The notes below the pieces were generated by a model. That model worked only from the letters and a program-made list of their open reading frames with translations. It searched no databases and was not told where the DNA came from. From the NCBI GenBank assembly GCA_963920705.1, contig OY987227.1, forward strand, positions 11,945,602-12,009,601: a stretch of DNA of 64,000 nt. The letters run 5' to 3'. The position numbers and the translations under genes are program-made. Position 1 is the first letter of the stretch; every line of letters begins with the position of its first letter. This document shows positions 59,524 to 64,000 of this stretch, one piece after another. The DNA is from Odiellus spinosus. Taxonomy: Eukaryota; Arthropoda; Arachnida; Opiliones; Phalangiidae.

Positions 59524-60296
59524 AGAGCTTGAAACATTATAGGGATGGCTTAGAGGGCATCTAATTGGATGTGTCCACTGTGTAGGGTTCGTTCTCGGTT
59601 CTAGTCTGGTGAAATCTGCTATGTTGAAAAGTTCCCCAGATGGTAATTTACATATTTTTGTAGTTCATTTAGGTCAGGAAACTTTCATTATGATTTATAT
59701 TTAATCAGTCTGCAACTACATAATTGTGTAATTAAAATTAATTTAAGGTTAATTAAGAAATCGATTAAAAAGATTTTAACCTTTTTAAATGTCATTTTAA
59801 AACCATTAATTGATTTCGAAGTGCACTTTTCTTTTTTTTTTAAATCCATTAAATGATGTTTGCCGAGGAAGTCGCTATATAAAGCTTTCACCCTGGTATA
59901 TATTTAATTAGAATTTTCTATTTTAAATGATAAAAAAAGGAACCGAAAAGGTGGGGGGGGGGGGGGGAGTTGAAAAAAGTAAACCCTTTGTGTGTTGCGA
60001 AAGATAATGCTTTTAAGCTTTTCTTGTAGCTGAGAACAATTGGAACTTTCTGAATGTAAAGCAATTCATTGTTTTGCTTTCTAAAAGTAGACGGATCTCC
60101 TATTTTCAGTGTACCATAGCCTACATTATTCGTTTTTGAAAATGCGTATTGCCTGGTTCTGTCAGTTTTAAACTTCAAAACGTATAAATCTTCCGACGTA
60201 AATATCTGTCTTTTTGAAAACTATTTTTCTTCTCAGTCGTCTTAAGTTTTAGAACGTCCATTGTCTTAGATGCGGTAGAGCGCAAGTCAAGGAAAT

Positions 60297-60593
60297 ATAA
60301 GCCACGTTCATAGTAGGCCTTGGAATCGATTTAAATCGTCTCAAAACGTTCCGCCGGAGTCGTGTGAACAGGAAACCGTGTTTTCTCGAATCGATTTGAT
60401 TCGAATTCTCGAAACTGCTTCGGGAACCAGTTCCATATACCGATTAGGTTTCAATAACCGATTGATGAAGCTATAATAAATCGATTTTTAAAGAAAATGC
60501 GCGATCACATAACGCTTAAAACGATTCCTGGCGATTTGAATATCGGTTTGATTTTACTGTTTCTGATTATGAAATGCTAGTGTGACCGTAGCT
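60297..60593. mobile_element. Family F-like element
   Basis: gccacgttcatagtaggcct at 60301 is roughly mirrored by gctagtgtgaccgtagc (60578-60594). The interior has several aatcgattt / gattcg motifs that pair imperfectly. Tentative. Confidence 0.4.
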
Positions 60594-61315
60594 ATACACA
60601 TGACGTCATATAACCCTCTTTTTCTTACTTCAAAATCTTTCCGCCTTTCACGTATTGGTTCTAATAAGTCAGTAAGTTAATTTCCCTTTCAACGAAGGTT
60701 TTGTGTACTTTATTTTCTAAAAAAGAGCTGTTGGCGCTATAGAGAAAGTTGAGGCGGATGAATACAGTATGTTAAGCCCTATGATGTAATTAATAATGTG
60801 TATAGTTTTTGAGACTTTTGTTTAACCTAGTTGAAGCAATTGAAAAATGTTGGGTGAATCAAGTAGAACCATATGTAATACGTCCAAGCTTTGTACGAAT
60901 TGCATCTAATAAACTGAACAGACTTTAGCTTTTAGAGGAAGGGTCGATATAAGTTCCTTTCTTAAAATATAGTTTTTTTTTTTTTTTTCTTTTGCCAGTG
61001 GATGAGGGTTTGGGCGGGAAAAAACAATAACTGGCTTAAGCGATGAGGAAAAAATATATTTTTTTAGATTCTCTGCTCGGCTTTCTTCCTCCGGCTCTCG
61101 CTCTCTTATACATTCCCGCAAAAACCAGTAACCAATAACAATGTAAAAACCTCTATGCAATGTTTTTCTATACGCCCCGATTGTTGTCTGTTCATAGAGT
61201 TAAGCGGAATACGCTATAGAATAATGGAGGGCCTGTCTTGTAGATACGAACCAGATATTTTAGCGAGTTAAAAACTGAAATTATTTATTTTCTTAGAGAC
61301 ACGAGGAGGATTACT

Positions 61316-61578
61316 TTAATGGGAGAATACAATCAGATAACACATGATTTTTATATCGATTCTTTATCGTTTAAATAGGTCTAATTCACTAATAAAAAGA
61401 AATTACTAACAATTATTTAAAAATGATTTTATAACTTATTCAGAAAGTATAAGCTTGAAAGGGATTTTGATATCTCGTCGTTCTAACTTAATATTTATTT
61501 GTGTTTATTTTAGCAGCGAATTTAAACGATAAAGAATCGATAGAAAATCATTTTTTGTCGACTGTATTCTTTCTTTAA
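61316..61578. mobile_element. Family A element, short complete copy (263 bp)
   Basis: TTAATGGGAGAATACAATC at the left and GACTGTATTCTTTCTTTAA at the right are inverted repeats ending in TTAA. ttatcgtttaaataggtcta pairs with aatttaaacgataaagaatc. The central part of the 33275 copy is missing. Confidence 0.8.
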
Positions 61579-61681
61579 ATAATTACTTTTTCTCTTACGA
61601 GTCTTAACATTGCGTTAAGTTTTGCTGTTTTTTTTTAATTTCTATATCGAATATAAAATGTTTGTTGTCAATATGGTAAAA

Positions 61682-61857
61682 CTTGAGGCTTATTGATACG
61701 TAATGTTAATCCAGATAGGGGTAATAGTAGTGGTTCTCAACCACTTTCGAAATTAAAGCCACCTCTTTGAACGTATTATCTATATTATATTCGCTTTATC
61801 CCCCTGAACATATTACGGTATGTCTTTTCGCCATTCGTCAAATATGAGGTATGAGAA

Positions 61858-61891
<34 letters not shown>

Positions 61892-62995
61892 TATTGCTGG
61901 TTTTACATCATGTCATGGAAACGTATCGCTGTAGTTAAAAATACCTCTAGTTTTTAGATACTACTTTCTTCTTTATGGGAGTTAGTATAAGAGTATCCCT
62001 TCGCCATAGTTTCATAAGTGCATCGTATTGAAACATAAGTCTAGGTCTGTATAGTTCCTTGGCTTCTTCTGCTTCTTTTGTGAGCGAGTTTTAAGATATT
62101 TTTCCGAAACTCTTGGCGAGAGCTGTAAAAAAGGAATATTGTTGTTTCTCTTCCTTCTTCTCCTCGACAGATGATTTTCTTTTGTGTCTTATTGCGTTTC
62201 GCGCTGCAATAGCCACGGTATTTCGATGTCTTACACTATTTGACAATACTTGGTAGTGAAAATATGAAAAATATACAATGAAGAATTTCATTGTTTTTCT
62301 ATAATACAAGTGATTCTGTCACCATTTATTTCGAAGATCTTGGGATTATTATTTCAGTTTGTTCATACTATTATGTAACCTTTTTTTTTTTTTTTTTCCA
62401 AAATGTTTAAACCAATTTTAAGAATTTAGCCATGATTTAATCCTAGCCTCTTACGATAAGTCGCCAGCTAAGATTTAGTTCCAAATGAAGAAATTAATTT
62501 TTTAGCAAGCCACATTAGGCTCTTTAGTTAACATTTTTTCACTCTTTTTGCACCACACTGATTTTGTAGCTTAGACTGTTCTCTTTATGAATTTAACCCC
62601 TTTTCAATCCTAGCCTTTAACGATAAGTCGCCAGCTCAGTTTTAGTTCCAAATGAAGAAATTAATTTTTTCGAGGCACACTAGGCTCTTTAGTTAACCTA
62701 TCTCAAAGCCGCAAATAAAAATACTCGTTTCAGAGAACTAAAACCATTCCGTTGGTAATCAAATAATCGACGTGAATCCTACTCTACTGGTCAGAGCTTA
62801 GAAGGGTTGCTTTTTCCTTTTATATTAAGCCTTAACTTGACCACCAACCAACTATAAAAACGTCAGAAAACACCTAAAATAATAAAAAGTAGAACTAGAC
62901 TGAAAAAAACCAAAAATTGCTTTGAAATCAACTAGTAATATACTATTTGTATACTAATAGCTTTTAGTATTACGTATCAATCCATCTCGGCTTTC
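61682..62995. mobile_element. Family D ends enclosing about 1.3 kb
   Basis: ttgaggcttattgatacgta at 61682 and tattacgtatcaatccatct at 62970 face each other as inverted repeats. The enclosed sequence includes a 30-base A run (61859-61888), a family B end (62306-62385) and a direct duplication (62441-62697), so it may be composite. Another lone family D end lies at about 63885-63912. Confidence 0.45.
62441..62697. repeat. Direct duplication of about 90 bp, 165 bp apart
   Basis: atcctagcctcttacgataa to ctctttagttaac (62441-62531) recurs as atcctagcctttaacgataa to ctctttagttaac (62606-62697). The shared core taagtcgccagct with agttccaaatgaagaaatta is nearly identical. Confidence 0.85.
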
Positions 62996-64000
62996 TTTAC
63001 ATTGCAACACTGCTCGCGAATACGGACGGACACCCACCCACACATTTATTTACTATCCCAAACACGGATATTTCTTCCACACGAAATTCCTTGACAATAA
63101 AAATGGAACTATACTTAACGGTAAAGTCGTTGGAAGTGCTAAGTCTCGTGGAAAAAACAAAGCTGATGTTTTATTTTTCTCGGGTTTTTTTTTTTTTAGT
63201 TCATTTGCAGCCATAGAATGGACGTAAGATTTGAAACATTAAACTACAAATGTCTTTCACTGTTTAACCCATTTAAAGATTGAATCTGTAACGTAGCAAA
63301 TTCGCGTGTAGAGGCGTAATAGAATGAAAGGCGGGACATATAATATTTTTAAACGTGTACCATTCTTCTCGCGCACTAACACGGCTTTATTCCCCCTGTA
63401 AATTTATCTAAAGAAAAAGCGCACCTGCGGGGAATGTTGAAAGTATACCGTATTTCTGTTTTTAAAGTCAAGTTTAGACCACGTTCTGAAACTAACAATC
63501 AGCCAAACTGGGCTTCGTACGAAACGTATCAATCTTGCCTTTGTTTCAAGATACCTCTTAGCTTCTTAATTCTGTAGTGAAAGAAAGGGAAAAAAAGTTT
63601 GTTATTCCTGGACGCGCTTTACCGTCGTCTGCCGTAAACCGTTCTTTGATAAAGAGCCAAAAAATAAAACATTTCCCGTTCATCCACGCGTAATTCTCAC
63701 TAAAATATTTTTTCGTTCCTCCACGAATAAGCTGAAGACTGAAGCGCCCTAACCAAGCTTTACTTGTAGACCAGATTTCTCTCTATTCACCTTATCTGTT
63801 CGTACAACCCGCTAGATCTTTATACTTCCGTTCACAATCAATTTGCTGAAACCTTTTTACCCCTATGTAGGTTTATTATTGTATATTTATCCGCCTCGCC
63901 TTTCTCTATATTGCGAAGTGATTTTGAAGAAGAATGGATATAGAGGCCCGCCGAGAAAACTTTGGGAATACAAGGGGAATATAAACCTTTTTCCGCGCCA

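Larger units (their letters stand above)
53057..64000 (+). other. NCX: NCX intron 5, 5' part (phase 2, over 10.9 kb, open at window end)
   Basis: Starts with gtgagt inside the CBD2 coding sequence. I looked for an acceptor followed by the expected remainder of CBD2 (a K-[TIL]-I-x-V/I-x-[IV]-D-D/R-E-E-Y-E pattern) and found none by eye. The next exon therefore probably lies outside the window, though a very short exon could be missed. The stretch holds a tandem repeat (54828-55235), foldbacks, and repeat copies of families A, B, D and F, annotated separately. Confidence 0.8.

Overview
This is an AT-rich animal nuclear DNA window. It holds one gene I can identify: the 5' two thirds of a plasma-membrane Na+/Ca2+ exchanger (NCX / SLC8 family) on the + strand. 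Five GT-AG-bounded coding exons, 43078 to 53056, give about 630 residues. They cover the signal peptide, the first five membrane helices with the alpha-1 repeat, the XIP segment, the start of the cytoplasmic loop, Calx-beta domain CBD1 and most of CBD2. The last visible donor opens an intron that runs off the window end, so the rest of CBD2, the C-terminal helices and the alpha-2 repeat lie beyond 64000. Exon/intron structure, long introns, a GC-rich gene in AT-rich flanks, many short non-coding DNA transposons and a bilaterian-type NCX point to an invertebrate bilaterian. Details resemble protostome sequences, but I cannot name the lineage.

Layout. 1-42960: about 43 kb with no convincing protein gene, intergenic or 5'-UTR intron. 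It holds a CpG-rich block with a donor-like site (about 1900-2880; possible distal first exon or promoter), many miniature inverted-repeat elements of at least six families (called A to F here), minisatellites and two large related segments. These two (21256-24916 and 37155-41103) are copies of one 3.7-3.9 kb non-coding repeat in opposite orientation. The right copy carries a later 0.5 kb insertion that contains a 20-bp satellite. 42963-53056: NCX exons 1-5 with introns of 0.9, 0.8, 5.3 and 1.1 kb. The introns carry the same repeat families; inverted copies of family C flank exon 2, and two compact foldbacks sit in intron 3. 53057-64000: the start of intron 5, with a roughly 145-bp tandem repeat, foldbacks and family A, B and D copies.

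The gene product should extrude Ca2+ in exchange for Na+, with the tandem Calx-beta domains sensing cytosolic Ca2+. The other features are repeats. The points most worth checking are the conserved splice boundary inside CBD2, the inverted repeats around exon 2, and the nested insertions whose empty sites can be read from sister copies within this window.
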